A stretch of 64,000 nucleotides of DNA, from positions 19,005-83,004 of the forward strand of contig NZ_MAEW01000002.1 of NCBI RefSeq assembly GCF_002013375.1, written 5' to 3'. Every line of letters starts with the position of its first letter. Position 1 is the stretch's first letter. The position numbers and the translations under genes are program-made. The notes beneath the pieces are model-generated. The model was not told the origin of the DNA. It did not search any database and was given only the letters and a program-made list of their open reading frames with translations. Positions 8,582 through 17,854 of the stretch are shown here, in pieces. Source of the DNA: Mycobacterium sp. D16Q13 (GTDB taxonomy: Bacteria; Actinomycetota; Actinomycetes; Mycobacteriales; Mycobacteriaceae).

Positions 8582-9958
8582 CTATTCGCCGGAGCTCGAA
8601 CCCGCGCCGCTGCCGTGGCTCGACGATCCACCCCCGGGATTGGCCGGCGCCACCGGCACCGACGTCATCACTGGCATATGCCGTGATGGATTGTCGGAGT
8701 CAGAGCCCGCGCTCCCGCCACTGCCGGGGAAACCATGGATGTTCCCGGAGCCCGGGTTGTTGACGGGTGCCTGATAGACCGGCACCGGGTTGTCGGGGGT
8801 GCGGGTAATCGGGGACGGAGCCTGGATCGTCGTCGGCGCGGTAATGACGGGTGTGTCCACCGCTCCGCGCTGAGTGGTGACGATGGTCACCCCGTCGGGA
8901 GTGGTGGGGACGGTCACAACGGGGGCCGTCGAGGGCACCGTGGTGATGACCGTCGACCCCGCCACGGATGTGGACGGCGTGGGCACCGTCGTCGTCACCG
9001 GCGCATTGGACGCGGTCGAGGTGGCCGCCGATGTCGAACTCGGCGGCGTCGACGTGGCCGACACGGTGATCGACGTTGATGCCGAAGGGGATGTCGGCGC
9101 GGAGCTCGACGACGCAGAGCCGGAGGTGCTCGCCGATGTCGAACTTGTTGTCTCCGTCGGTGACGAGGCGGTGGTCGAAGTCTCCGTCGACGATGAGGGC
9201 GTTGACGTCGGGGTCGCGGTCGTCGTCGTAGGCGTGGATTCCGATGACATCGAAGTCACCGAGGTCGTCGTGTTGGTGGCGGTCGTAATGACCGGAGGCG
9301 ACAGCATGATTCGCGGCGTCTCGGTCACCATCTCCGGCGGCACCGTCGCCACTGGGTCCTTGGCGTCGATCCTGACCTCCGCCTGCTGCACCCGGCTGGC
9401 CAGTTCGGCCTTCTGCTGAGCGTCGCCCACCTCGTTGACGCGCGCGGCGGCCACCCCGAGCTGCTGCTGTGCGCCCTCCCAATCGCCTTGGGAAATAAGC
9501 TTTTCCACCTGAGCGAGCTCAGTCTGCGCCGACAGCACCACGGGGTCGGTGCGCACCGCCGGTCCGGCACCGAACAACGAGGTACGCAGCCCGTACAACG
9601 CGTCACCGGGATGCGATTGGTACACCGCCGCACCGAATCCACCGAACAGCAATGTCACGGCGGCAGCCGAACCCACCGTGGTGGCCAGCAGCCGTGAACG
9701 GCCACCGCGATCACGTAGGGCGTTACGCGCCTGCCCGAGTGTGGGTTTCGCGGGCATTGGCTCACGCCCGACATCCTCGCGCCACGCCGCCAACATCATC
9801 GCCACGGCGTACTCGTCGGAATCGGAGGTGGCCACCGGCAGATCCGCCGCGATGGCGTCGATCATCCGGTTGGTGCGCCGCAGTGCCGCCAGGTCCTCGG
9901 GCCCCTCGTCACCCTGCCCGCGGGGGAACCATCCGCGTTCATCAGCCACGGTGATCAC
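8582..9958 (-). CDS. rsdA: anti-sigma-D factor RsdA
   Basis: 458 residues. The cytoplasmic N-terminal 90 residues, with LAALRRTNRMIDAIAAD, are the expected sigma-D-binding part. One membrane helix (about 90-113, LLATTVGSAAAVTLLFGGFGAAVY) follows. Outside the membrane there is a short helical region (to about 200), then a Ser/Thr/Pro tract (about 225-345) and a Gly/Ser-rich end. It overlaps the end of sigD, so the two are coupled. The M. tuberculosis protein (Rv3413c) is, as I recall, near 300 residues, so the extracellular part is much longer here. Start GTG at 9958; GTG at 9949 with GGCGGG upstream is an equal alternative. Confidence 0.88.
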   Translation of the reverse strand: MITVADERGWFPRGQGDEGPEDLAALRRTNRMIDAIAADLPVATSDSDEYAVAMMLAAWREDVGREPMPAKPTLGQARNALRDRGGRSRLLATTVGSAAAVTLLFGGFGAAVYQSHPGDALYGLRTSLFGAGPAVRTDPVVLSAQTELAQVEKLISQGDWEGAQQQLGVAAARVNEVGDAQQKAELASRVQQAEVRIDAKDPVATVPPEMVTETPRIMLSPPVITTATNTTTSVTSMSSESTPTTTTATPTSTPSSSTETSTTASSPTETTSSTSASTSGSASSSSAPTSPSASTSITVSATSTPPSSTSAATSTASNAPVTTTVPTPSTSVAGSTVITTVPSTAPVVTVPTTPDGVTIVTTQRGAVDTPVITAPTTIQAPSPITRTPDNPVPVYQAPVNNPGSGNIHGFPGSGGSAGSDSDNPSRHMPVMTSVPVAPANPGGGSSSHGSGAGSSSGE

Positions 9959-10520
9959 CCGCCCGGGTCATCTCGGCCTTGAGTCTCTGCAATGCCCGGT
10001 GCTGCGCCACGCGCACCGCGCCCGCGCTGCTGCCCACCGCGTCGGCGGTCTCCTCCGCCGACAGGCCGACGACCACTCGCAGAATCAGGATCTCGCGCTG
10101 CTTCTCGGGCAGCACCTCCAGCAGGGCCTGCATCCGTCGTGCCGACTCGGAGTTCAACGCCTCCTGCTCGGGCCCCGCGTGGCGGTCGAACTGCTCGGGA
10201 AGACTCTCGGCCGGATCGGACTTGTCACGAGCCATCGCACGATGCGCATCAGCCACCTTGTGCGCGGCGATGCCGTACACAAACGCCAGGAACGGGCGTC
10301 CCTGATCCTGATAGCGAGGCAGCGCTGCGATCACCGCGAGACACACCTCCTGCGCTACGTCGTCTGCGGAGAGACCACTTCTTTCCGCCGTTCCGACACG
10401 CGCGCGGCAATATCGCACCACGACGGGCCGGATGGCACTAAGTACCTCGGAAAGCGCGTCGCGATCGCCCTTGACGGCAGCAGCAACGACGTCGTCGAGC
10501 CCGCTCTCCGTACTTGTCAT
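9942..10520 (-). CDS. sigD: ECF RNA polymerase sigma factor SigD
   Basis: 192 residues. Region 2 includes VVRYCRARVG, SADDVAQEVCLAVIAALPRY and GRPFLAFVYGIAAHKVADAHR, the -10-binding helices. Region 4 (LPEKQREILILRVVVGLSAEETADAVGSSAGAVRVAQHRAL, described by position 135-180) is the -35-binding helix-turn-helix. Sigma-D is held by RsdA, encoded immediately downstream and overlapping. In M. tuberculosis it acts in stationary-phase and starvation expression. The ATG start has GGGGA 11 bases upstream. Confidence 0.95.
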   Translation of the reverse strand: MTSTESGLDDVVAAAVKGDRDALSEVLSAIRPVVVRYCRARVGTAERSGLSADDVAQEVCLAVIAALPRYQDQGRPFLAFVYGIAAHKVADAHRAMARDKSDPAESLPEQFDRHAGPEQEALNSESARRMQALLEVLPEKQREILILRVVVGLSAEETADAVGSSAGAVRVAQHRALQRLKAEMTRAGDHRG

Positions 10521-10609
10521 CGACTGCGCATTCCCCAGTGTTACGTGTGGTGCACCGTGGTGGTGCTGTCACCTAGGACAATAGCGTTGGACGCGGAGGG
10601 GTAACGCAT

Positions 10610-11455
10610 TTAGTCCACCACCTCGAGGCGCCACCGGCCGCCCGCCTGGGCTATCCACGCGGCACAGTCGCGGCGAATAGCAACGAGGTCTTCACGGCTT
10701 TGCCCCACCTCCTCAGCGGCGGGCAGACTCGCCAGCATCGCCGCCAGCGCCCAGCGCAGCGGTACCAGCCCATGGGCCGTCGCGGCCTGCAGCCCTCGCG
10801 CCGCGACGGCCGCCGATTCCGCGAGATCGCCCGCACTACTGAGCGCCGCCGCAAGCACCATCTCCGTCTTGACCTGGTGTCTTACCGACGGCACGTCCTG
10901 CGCGAGCCGTTCGGCGGTGCGGGCATACCGCAACGATCGCACGCCGTCACCGGACACCATGGCCAGCTCGGCGCGCACCCAGGCCAGCCGCAGGGGCAGG
11001 CGCCATGGCCAACGAGGGTCGCCATGCGCGGATAGCCGCTGCGCCTGTTCCAGTAACGCGTGAGCAAGCGGGAATCGCCCCAGCCCCAGCGCATCCGCCG
11101 CCAACCCGACGAGCCCGTCAGAGCGAGCCTCCGCGTCCGCATGGGCCATCGCCAACGCTCGGCCATCGAACCCCCGGGCCAGCGCATGCCAGCCGAGCTG
11201 ACGCAGGAGCGACGCGCGTGTGCTCAGCGCCAGCGAGGCAATCCGATCCGTGTGACCCCTCGGCACCTCCAAGGCGTTCAAGCCGGCGTGCGCGGCGGCA
11301 TAGCGTCCTGCTCCCCCCAACGCCACCGCGCGCAGCCAGGCATCCTCGGGTGCCGAGGCAGACGGAAGTGGCCAGATTGCTGGATGCGGCCCAAAGGCGG
11401 CATCGGTGAGCTCGGCCGCTGTGGACGTTCGGAAAGTCACCATGGGAGCGGTCAC
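10610..11455 (-). CDS. Rv3415c-like helical-repeat protein of unknown function
   Basis: 281 residues from GTG 11455, chosen because GAGGG lies 9 bases before it; an in-frame ATG at 11443 and a longer start at 11512 are alternatives. Alanine-rich with repeated helix pairs (AVALGGAGRYAAAHAGLNAL, ALADALGLGRFPLAHALLEQA, AAALSSAGDLAESAAVAARGL taken in pieces), typical of TPR-like folds. It has no membrane segment and no catalytic motif that I recognise. The gene follows sigD in the same order in M. tuberculosis, so a regulatory or scaffold role with the SigD locus is possible but unproven. Confidence 0.8.
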   Translation of the reverse strand: MTAPMVTFRTSTAAELTDAAFGPHPAIWPLPSASAPEDAWLRAVALGGAGRYAAAHAGLNALEVPRGHTDRIASLALSTRASLLRQLGWHALARGFDGRALAMAHADAEARSDGLVGLAADALGLGRFPLAHALLEQAQRLSAHGDPRWPWRLPLRLAWVRAELAMVSGDGVRSLRYARTAERLAQDVPSVRHQVKTEMVLAAALSSAGDLAESAAVAARGLQAATAHGLVPLRWALAAMLASLPAAEEVGQSREDLVAIRRDCAAWIAQAGGRWRLEVVD

Positions 11456-11803
11456 GGTACCAATTCCCTCGAAAATGGAGTTAACAGTTGATGCAGCGGA
11501 CGTTAAATCCACGTCAACGGGCGTCGTAAACGCTAACCCAACGCAGCGTTAAGGAAACGGAAAACCCACGGCCAAAACCCGCTGACCACGCGGGTGAGCG
11601 AGCGTTACGTACCAACGAAGAGCAAAGACGATGAACGTGATGTTAATTCTGGACCTAATGGCGTGATGTTGCCATGATCATCGCCTATTGACTGCATTTC
11701 GACCGCGCACCTACTTTGTGTACACCGCTTGTCATCGGCGACACGTCTGGTGCACTTCACTCACGCGCAGGTCGACTGCGCGCGCAGCGAGAGGGTTAAC
11801 CAC
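11456..11803. other. whiB3 upstream region (348 bases without a gene)
   Basis: The divergent promoter region between the Rv3415c-like gene and whiB3. It holds a plausible sigma-A promoter (11688-11717), a direct repeat CGTGATGTT at 11636-11644 and 11662-11670 spaced 26 bases apart, and an untranslated leader of about 80 bases before whiB3. The part next to the minus-strand gene has several TAACG/AACGC words but no clear box. Confidence 0.55.
11688..11717 (+). promoter_or_regulatory. putative sigma-A promoter of whiB3
   Basis: TTGACT (11688-11693) and TACTTT (11712-11717) are separated by 18 bases, which fits a housekeeping mycobacterial promoter. Transcription would begin near 11724. Confidence 0.45.
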
Positions 11804-12094
11804 ATGCCGCAGCCACAGCAATTGCCTGGGCCCAACGCAGATATTTGGGATTGGCAGATGAAAGGCCTTTGCCGAGGGGTCGATTCGTCCGTTTTCTTCC
11901 ATCCCGACGGTGAACGCGGCCGTGCCCGCGCACAGCGGGAGATGAAGGCCAAGGAGATGTGCCGGGCATGCCCGGTGCTGGTGCAGTGCCGCGCACACGC
12001 GCTGGCCGTCGCCGAACCGTACGGAATATGGGGTGGACTCTCCGAGTCCGAACGCGAACTGATTCTGCGCCGCGGGATACGCCGCAGCGCCTAA
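11804..12094 (+). CDS. whiB3: WhiB3 iron-sulfur redox regulator
   Basis: 96 residues beginning MPQPQQLPGPNADIWDW, which matches the WhiB3 start; the reading frame is open further upstream but the ATG at 11804 has GAGAGG before it. The four [4Fe-4S] ligands are Cys23, Cys53, Cys56 and Cys62 (LCRG, EMCRACPVLVQC). The turn GIWGG is at 74-78, followed by a basic tail RRGIRRSA that would contact DNA. WhiB3 binds the sigma-A C-terminal domain and senses NO, O2 and redox state to control lipid and redox genes. A strong hairpin follows the gene. Confidence 0.96.
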   Translation: MPQPQQLPGPNADIWDWQMKGLCRGVDSSVFFHPDGERGRARAQREMKAKEMCRACPVLVQCRAHALAVAEPYGIWGGLSESERELILRRGIRRSA

Positions 12095-12107
12095 CACGTG
12101 CAGCATG

Positions 12108-12151
12108 CGTTGGGCCCCCGCAACCATCCATCAGGTTGCGGGGGCCCAACG
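12108..12151. terminator. strong bidirectional terminator between whiB3 and the lipoprotein gene
   Basis: Perfect 18-base inverted repeat: arms at 12108-12125 (CGTTGGGCCCCCGCAACC) and 12134-12151 with an 8-base loop. It lies 14 bases after the whiB3 stop and just beyond the end of the convergent lipoprotein gene, so it can serve both. Confidence 0.85.
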
Positions 12152-12166
12152 TTTGCGGAGGCCGAT

Positions 12167-12508
12167 CTAGGTGGTGGCGCCCGCCGGCTGATCGTCGACC
12201 TTCCAGGTGAAGGAAATCTGCGATCCCTGGACATCGGTTGCCGTGACGGTGACGCCGATCGTCTTCCCCTCACCGTCGACAACCGCACACCGCCGCGTGG
12301 CGCCCTTCTCCCCCTTCAACGGCCCGTCACACGTGGCGCCGGTGAGCGTGACCCCCGTCTTGTCCTTGATGCCATCCTTGAGCCCCTGCTCCAGCTTCGC
12401 CGTGGCGAGCTCAGGGGACGATGACCCCAGACTGAACTGCGCCTCGCAGCCCGAAAGCAACAGCCCAACGAGGATCAACCCCGTCCGTCGCGGCATGTGA
12501 GTGGCCAT
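12167..12508 (-). CDS. DUF4333-type lipoprotein
   Basis: 113 residues from ATG 12508 (MATHMPRR), or 109 from the next ATG. The signal peptide GLILVGLLLSGC ends in a lipobox, so the mature protein is anchored by the cysteine and lies outside the membrane. The rest has the DUF4333 pattern: a helical start (ELATAKLEQGLKDGIKDKTG), then TGATCDGPLKGEKGATRRCAV with two cysteines that may form a disulfide, and a beta-strand end (GVTVTATDVQGSQISFTWKVD). Such proteins are common in mycobacteria and have no established function. It is not at this place in M. tuberculosis as far as I recall. Confidence 0.8.
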   Translation of the reverse strand: MATHMPRRTGLILVGLLLSGCEAQFSLGSSSPELATAKLEQGLKDGIKDKTGVTLTGATCDGPLKGEKGATRRCAVVDGEGKTIGVTVTATDVQGSQISFTWKVDDQPAGATT

Positions 12509-12537
12509 CGGATCAGTAAACCTCCGCACGGCACAGA

Positions 12538-12577
12538 CGAAAACACCCCCGGTCCACACGGGCCGGGGGTGTTTTCG
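12538..12577 (-). terminator. intrinsic terminator after groEL1
   Basis: Perfect 15-base inverted repeat (12538-12552 and 12563-12577, arm CGAAAACACCCCCGG) with a 10-base loop, starting 13 bases after the groEL1 stop codon. The minus-strand 3' arm contains TTTT. Confidence 0.85.
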
Positions 12578-12589
12578 TAGTGCGTTGAG

Positions 12590-14218
<1,629 letters not shown>

Positions 14219-14264
14219 CTATTCGGCTGATTCAGTACCGGACAGGAATAGGTAAAAACGCGTG

Positions 14265-14307
14265 CCGCCCCGGAAATCGCCTGCGGTGCAGGCCGATTCC
14301 GGGGCGG
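14265..14307 (-). terminator. terminator-like hairpin between groES and groEL1
   Basis: The outer stem is a perfect 11 bases (CCGCCCCGGAA at 14265-14275 with 14297-14307), an inner CCTGC/GCAGG stem extends it across a small internal loop, and on the minus strand TTTTT follows six bases later. It begins 11 bases after the groES stop and could attenuate or mark processing before groEL1. Confidence 0.55.
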
Positions 14308-14317
14308 TCACACGGTG

Positions 14318-14617
14318 TTACTTGCTAACGACAGCCAGCACGTCGCGAGCCGACAGGATCAAGTACTCCTCGCCGTTGTACTTGATCTCGGTGCCGCCGT
14401 ACTTGCTGTAGATGACGACGTCGCCTTCGGACACGTCCAGGGGGATCCGCTTGTCGCCATCCTCATCCCAGCGGCCGGGGCCAACTGCGACGACGGTGCC
14501 TTCTTGCGGCTTCTCCTTGGCGGTGTCCGGGATGACCAGACCGGAAGCGGTCGTGGTCTCGGCCTCATTGGCCTGAACGAGGATCTTGTCCTCGAGTGGC
14601 TTGATGTTCACGGCCAC
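14318..14617 (-). CDS. groES: co-chaperonin GroES
   Basis: 99 residues from GTG 14617 ([13 protein letters not shown]), preceded by AGGGAAAGGGATC. The mobile loop that docks on GroEL is [11 protein letters not shown] (about 21-31), and the roof and core strands are [12 protein letters not shown] and [21 protein letters not shown]. It caps GroEL1, and presumably GroEL2, which is encoded elsewhere. Transcription comes from a promoter 140 bases upstream overlapped by a CIRCE operator, so heat shock control by HrcA is expected. Confidence 0.97.
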   Translation of the reverse strand: MAVNIKPLEDKILVQANEAETTTASGLVIPDTAKEKPQEGTVVAVGPGRWDEDGDKRIPLDVSEGDVVIYSKYGGTEIKYNGEEYLILSARDVLAVVSK

Positions 14618-14753
14618 AGTGATCCCTTTCCCTCTCAGGGTGGCTCGGTGGGCCTGATGCCCATGAGCCTGGATTGTCAACAGATGTTTCGGCGGCCGGA
14701 TGAGTGTCGCGCCGTCGTCGCGGGTGCCGACACGACGTCCAACCGATCGCCAT

Positions 14754-14780
14754 CTAGCACTCTATACATGAGAGTGCTAG
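14754..14780 (-). promoter_or_regulatory. CIRCE operator (HrcA site) of groES-groEL1
   Basis: CTAGCACTC (14754-14762), a 9-base spacer, and GAGTGCTAG (14772-14780): a near-perfect CIRCE element. It covers the -10 box and spacer of the putative promoter, as expected for repression by HrcA. Confidence 0.92.
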
Positions 14781-14787
14781 CGCTCAA
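14759..14787 (-). promoter_or_regulatory. putative groES promoter overlapping CIRCE
   Basis: On the minus strand TTGAGC (14782-14787), 17 bases, then TAGAGT (14759-14764). It lies in the 183-base gap between the SnoaL-like gene and groES. Confidence 0.5.
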
Positions 14788-14800
14788 GGCTGGGTTCTGG

Positions 14801-15259
14801 TTACCCGCTCAGAGTCTCGGGATCCATGAGCAGATGTGCCGACACATCGCCGATCATCTCGACATCCACCCGGCGCGAGCTGAAGTACCAACCCCGCTCG
14901 TCCCGGGCGAATGTGTCCCGATATCGGCCCACGACGATCGGCTGCAGCGGCAGCTGCTCGGTGGCCTGCACCACGCAAAACGTCGATCGGGCCGAGGCTG
15001 TGCCGTCGTCGGTGACCTCGACGATCGGGTTGAGCACCAGATGCCTGGTGCGCGGTGTGCCGCCGGTCTCGCGGTAGCGGCGGGTGGTGGTGAAGAAAAG
15101 TTTGGTGATGGCCGAGGCGCCGGAGACGCTCCCCTGTTCCCCGCCAAAGGAGCCGCGACCAAGGAGCTCACCGACCCCGTCGAAATCGCCCGCGTCCATC
15201 AGCTCGGCGTACCGGTACAGCAGATCGGTGATGGCAAGGCGGTCCGCGACGCTTGTCAC
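14801..15259 (-). CDS. SnoaL-like (NTF2 fold) protein
   Basis: 152 residues from GTG 15259, whose GTGA overlaps the tsaD stop codon, so translation is coupled. The sequence is that of SnoaL_4-type proteins: the N-terminal helix [28 protein letters not shown], cited by position 4-31, then strands with [18 protein letters not shown] and [23 protein letters not shown]. These proteins form a cone-shaped pocket used by many isomerases, hydratases and dehydratases, and some have no activity. Substrate cannot be inferred. I do not recall the gene at this place in M. tuberculosis. Confidence 0.82.
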   Translation of the reverse strand: MTSVADRLAITDLLYRYAELMDAGDFDGVGELLGRGSFGGEQGSVSGASAITKLFFTTTRRYRETGGTPRTRHLVLNPIVEVTDDGTASARSTFCVVQATEQLPLQPIVVGRYRDTFARDERGWYFSSRRVDVEMIGDVSAHLLMDPETLSG

Positions 15260-16290
15260 CGCACCTGGCCCCGGACGACCGGCAGCCCCGGATCCACAGC
15301 GGCCTGTAGCGAGGACGGCTGCGCCCCCGCCGCCACCAAGTGCGCCGCGAAGGAGGCGATCATGGCGCCATTGTCGGTGCACAACCGCAACGGCGGCACA
15401 CGAAGCGTCAGGCCTGCCTCGGCGCACCGCTGCTCCGCCAGCTCACGCACCCGCGAGTTGGCGGCCACACCACCGGCGATCAGCAGCGTCGTCACCCCCA
15501 GGTCTGTCGCCGCACGCACCGCCTTCATGGTCAGCACATCGGCCACCGCCTCCTGGAACCCTGCGGCCACATCCGCCGGAGAGAAATCGGGTGCTTCACG
15601 GTGTTTTTCCACGTAGCGCGCGACAGCCGTCTTGAGCCCCGAGAAACTGAAGCTATGTCTGTCGTCGCGCGGCCCCGTCATCCCGCGCGGAAACGGAACC
15701 GCCGACGAATCACCTTGCCGGGCAAGCTCGTCAAGCGCCTTGCCGCCCGGGTATCCGAGACCGAGGAGCCGGGCCACCTTGTCGTAGGCCTCACCGGCGG
15801 CATCGTCGACCGTGGCACCGAGTTCCTCGATCGGCTCGGCGAGCGACCGCACGTGCAACAGACTGGTGTGCCCTCCCGAGACCAACAGCGCCACGCATTC
15901 GGGCAGCGGCCCGTTCTCGTAGACATCGGCGGCAATGTGTCCGCCCAGATGATTGACGCCGTAGAAGGGCAGCCCCCAGGCCAGTGCCAGCCCCTTGGCC
16001 GCCGAGACCCCGACGAGGAGCGCCCCCGCCAATCCCGGCCCGATGGTCGCGGCGATCACGTCAGGCTTCTGCACCCCCGCGATATCCAACGCGCGCCGGG
16101 CAGTGGCACCGAGCGCCTCCAGATGAGCGCGGGATGCGATCTCGGGCACCACCCCACCGAAACGTGCGTGCTCGTCGACGCTGGAGGCCACCTCGTCGGC
16201 CAACAGCACCACCGACCCGTCCGGGGTCAGCTCGGCGATACCCACTCCGGTTTCATCGCAGGAGCTTTCAATGGCGAGGATGACTGTCAT
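15256..16290 (-). CDS. tsaD: tRNA t6A37 threonylcarbamoyltransferase TsaD
   Basis: 344 residues. Transfers the threonylcarbamoyl group to A37 of ANN-decoding tRNAs, working with TsaB and TsaE. The Kae1/TsaD metal site is seen in [13 protein letters not shown] (HxxxH), and the ATP site in [24 protein letters not shown] and [11 protein letters not shown]. The neighbours tsaB and tsaE upstream complete the mycobacterial set. It starts 12 bases after rimI. Confidence 0.97.
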   Translation of the reverse strand: MTVILAIESSCDETGVGIAELTPDGSVVLLADEVASSVDEHARFGGVVPEIASRAHLEALGATARRALDIAGVQKPDVIAATIGPGLAGALLVGVSAAKGLALAWGLPFYGVNHLGGHIAADVYENGPLPECVALLVSGGHTSLLHVRSLAEPIEELGATVDDAAGEAYDKVARLLGLGYPGGKALDELARQGDSSAVPFPRGMTGPRDDRHSFSFSGLKTAVARYVEKHREAPDFSPADVAAGFQEAVADVLTMKAVRAATDLGVTTLLIAGGVAANSRVRELAEQRCAEAGLTLRVPPLRLCTDNGAMIASFAAHLVAAGAQPSSLQAAVDPGLPVVRGQVR

Positions 16291-16302
16291 GGCAGCATCA
16301 GC

Positions 16303-16770
16303 CTATTTCACAGCACCGTGCGCAGGGCGTTTCATGGTAAAGGCGTCTGCCCCACTGCCTGGGTAGTACCGCTTGCGCACGCCGACGGTCTCGAATCCAG
16401 TGCCATGATAGAGCGCGATCGCGGCCTCGTTGTCGGTGCGCACCTCCAGGAACACTGGCCCTGGGTCCCGGTCGGCATGCGCGAGCAACGCATCCAGCAG
16501 ACGCCGTCCTATCCCCTGCTTCTGATAGGCGGGATCGACGCCGATGGTGTGAATCTCGTACTCCGGTTCCTGATGTCCCAACCGGGAGATGCCGCCGTAT
16601 CCCACCACCGTGTACCCGTCCCTGGCCGCCAGGTAGTAGATGTGGGTGGATGCGAGCTCCGTGCGGAATGCCGACTCCGGCCACGGGTCGTCACCTGCGA
16701 ACAGAACCGCCTCGAGTTCGGCGCATCGACGAGCATCGCGCCGGCGAAGCGGCTTGAGCACGACCGTCAT
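16303..16770 (-). CDS. rimI: ribosomal protein S18-alanine N-acetyltransferase family (RimI)
   Basis: 155 residues with a GNAT fold. The acetyl-CoA loop is visible as VDPAYQKQGIGRRLLDALL (Q/R-x-x-G-x-G/A form), followed by FLEVRTDNEAAIALYHGTGFE. The ATG start overlaps the tsaB stop by 4 bases. RimI acetylates N-terminal residues, classically of ribosomal protein S18; the mycobacterial enzyme has broader reported activity. Its place between tsaB and tsaD is conserved in many actinobacteria. Confidence 0.93.
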   Translation of the reverse strand: MTVVLKPLRRRDARRCAELEAVLFAGDDPWPESAFRTELASTHIYYLAARDGYTVVGYGGISRLGHQEPEYEIHTIGVDPAYQKQGIGRRLLDALLAHADRDPGPVFLEVRTDNEAAIALYHGTGFETVGVRKRYYPGSGADAFTMKRPAHGAVK

Positions 16771-17390
16771 CGACGTGGTTCTTTGGCATCGGGGCGGCGC
16801 AGATACAGCGGAGTAAGAGCACCCGGGGGCCGGCCCCAGTCCACCGCCTGCACCAGCCTGGACGGCGACGGGTACTGACGGTCGAGCACCGGGAGGTCGA
16901 AAAGCACTGTGTGGTCCGGTGATCCGGCCACCCGGGTGAATCCCTCTGACGACACGGCTGCGGGCGCATCGACGGCCGGGCCGCTGATGCGTGTGCCGTC
17001 CCGATAACCGGCCCAGTACACCTCACGCCGGCGCGCGTCGGTGACGACGAGAACGCTGCCGCTGGTGCCGTAGCCGATGGCGTCGAGCGTGCACACCGGG
17101 TACACCGGAATATCCAGCGCCAGGCCCATGGCCGATGCGGTGGCCATGCCCACGCGCAGGCCCGTGAATGGACCCGGGCCGCAACCCACCACGATCGCGT
17201 CGAGCTCGCCCACCGATACGCCGGCGTCCACGCAGGCCGCACCGATGTTGGGCGTGAGCGCCTCGGCATGCCCCTTGGCACCCATGGTGATTCGCTCAGA
17301 AAGGGCGTCCACCGATCCATCTGGCGCGCGTCTGACAAGGCCCGCCGTGATGGCAGGGGTGGCCGTGTCCACGGCGAGTATCACGCTCAT
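16767..17390 (-). CDS. tsaB: tRNA t6A biosynthesis protein TsaB
   Basis: 207 residues, an inactive Kae1-like partner of TsaD. N-terminal ILAVDTATPAITAGL is the actin-like phosphate motif, and the pattern ITMGAKGHAEALTPNI and VVGCGPGPFTGLRVGMATA is typical of TsaB. It lacks the metal-binding His pair of TsaD. It overlaps tsaE upstream and rimI downstream by 4 bases each, so all are translated together. Confidence 0.95.
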   Translation of the reverse strand: MSVILAVDTATPAITAGLVRRAPDGSVDALSERITMGAKGHAEALTPNIGAACVDAGVSVGELDAIVVGCGPGPFTGLRVGMATASAMGLALDIPVYPVCTLDAIGYGTSGSVLVVTDARRREVYWAGYRDGTRISGPAVDAPAAVSSEGFTRVAGSPDHTVLFDLPVLDRQYPSPSRLVQAVDWGRPPGALTPLYLRRPDAKEPRR

Positions 17391-17854
17391 GGCTCACGGC
17401 TCCAATGCCAGGTTGCGGTGCGCTCATCGGAGTCGGCCGCGCGCTCCAGCCGGATGTCCAGATGGTGTTCCGACAGTCGCTCCGCAAGCCCCTCTCCCCA
17501 TTCGACGACCACCACCGAATCGTCGAGGTCGGTATCGAGGTCCAATGAGTCGAGTTCACCGATCAGGTCGGCACTCTGATGTTCCAGCAATCGGTAGACG
17601 TCCACGTGCACCAGCGCCGGGGCCCCTGGGCGGCGCGCCTCATGAACCCGCGCGAGCACGTAGGACGGCGAGGTTACCGGGCCGTCGACATCCATGCCCT
17701 GCGCAATCCCCTTGGTCAACGCCGTCTTTCCGGCCCCGAGAGGCCCACTGAGCACCACGACATCGCCCGCGGCGAGGTCTCGTCCGATCCGCGCACCGAA
17801 ATCCAGCGTGTCCTCCAGCGTCGGCAAGGCGACGCTTCCCGACTCATCGATCAC
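17387..17854 (-). CDS. tsaE: tRNA t6A biosynthesis ATPase TsaE
   Basis: 155 residues. P-loop GPLGAGKT is at 37-44, with VTSPSYVLARVHE and the acidic Walker B-like VHVDVYRL following, then VVVVEWGEGL. TsaE hydrolyses ATP to reset the TsaB-TsaD complex. It overlaps both neighbours by 4 bases in the alr-hydrolase-tsaE-tsaB-rimI-tsaD run. Confidence 0.95.
   Translation of the reverse strand: MIDESGSVALPTLEDTLDFGARIGRDLAAGDVVVLSGPLGAGKTALTKGIAQGMDVDGPVTSPSYVLARVHEARRPGAPALVHVDVYRLLEHQSADLIGELDSLDLDTDLDDSVVVVEWGEGLAERLSEHHLDIRLERAADSDERTATWHWSREP

Noticed and set aside
8874..9419. Val/Asp-rich plus-strand frame of 181 codons
   Set aside because: It is the mirror of the Ser/Thr repeat tract of rsdA; low complexity only.
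10514..10550. SigD-type promoter (GTAACACT, 14 bases, CGAT) before sigD
   Set aside because: The CGAT overlaps the sigD start codon, so the transcript would begin inside the gene, and no later start codon fits the protein family.
15260..15427. Longer N-terminus for the SnoaL-like protein
   Set aside because: The extra residues are Arg/Gly-rich, lie in the tsaD coding region and have no family match; the GTG overlapping the tsaD stop is the natural start.
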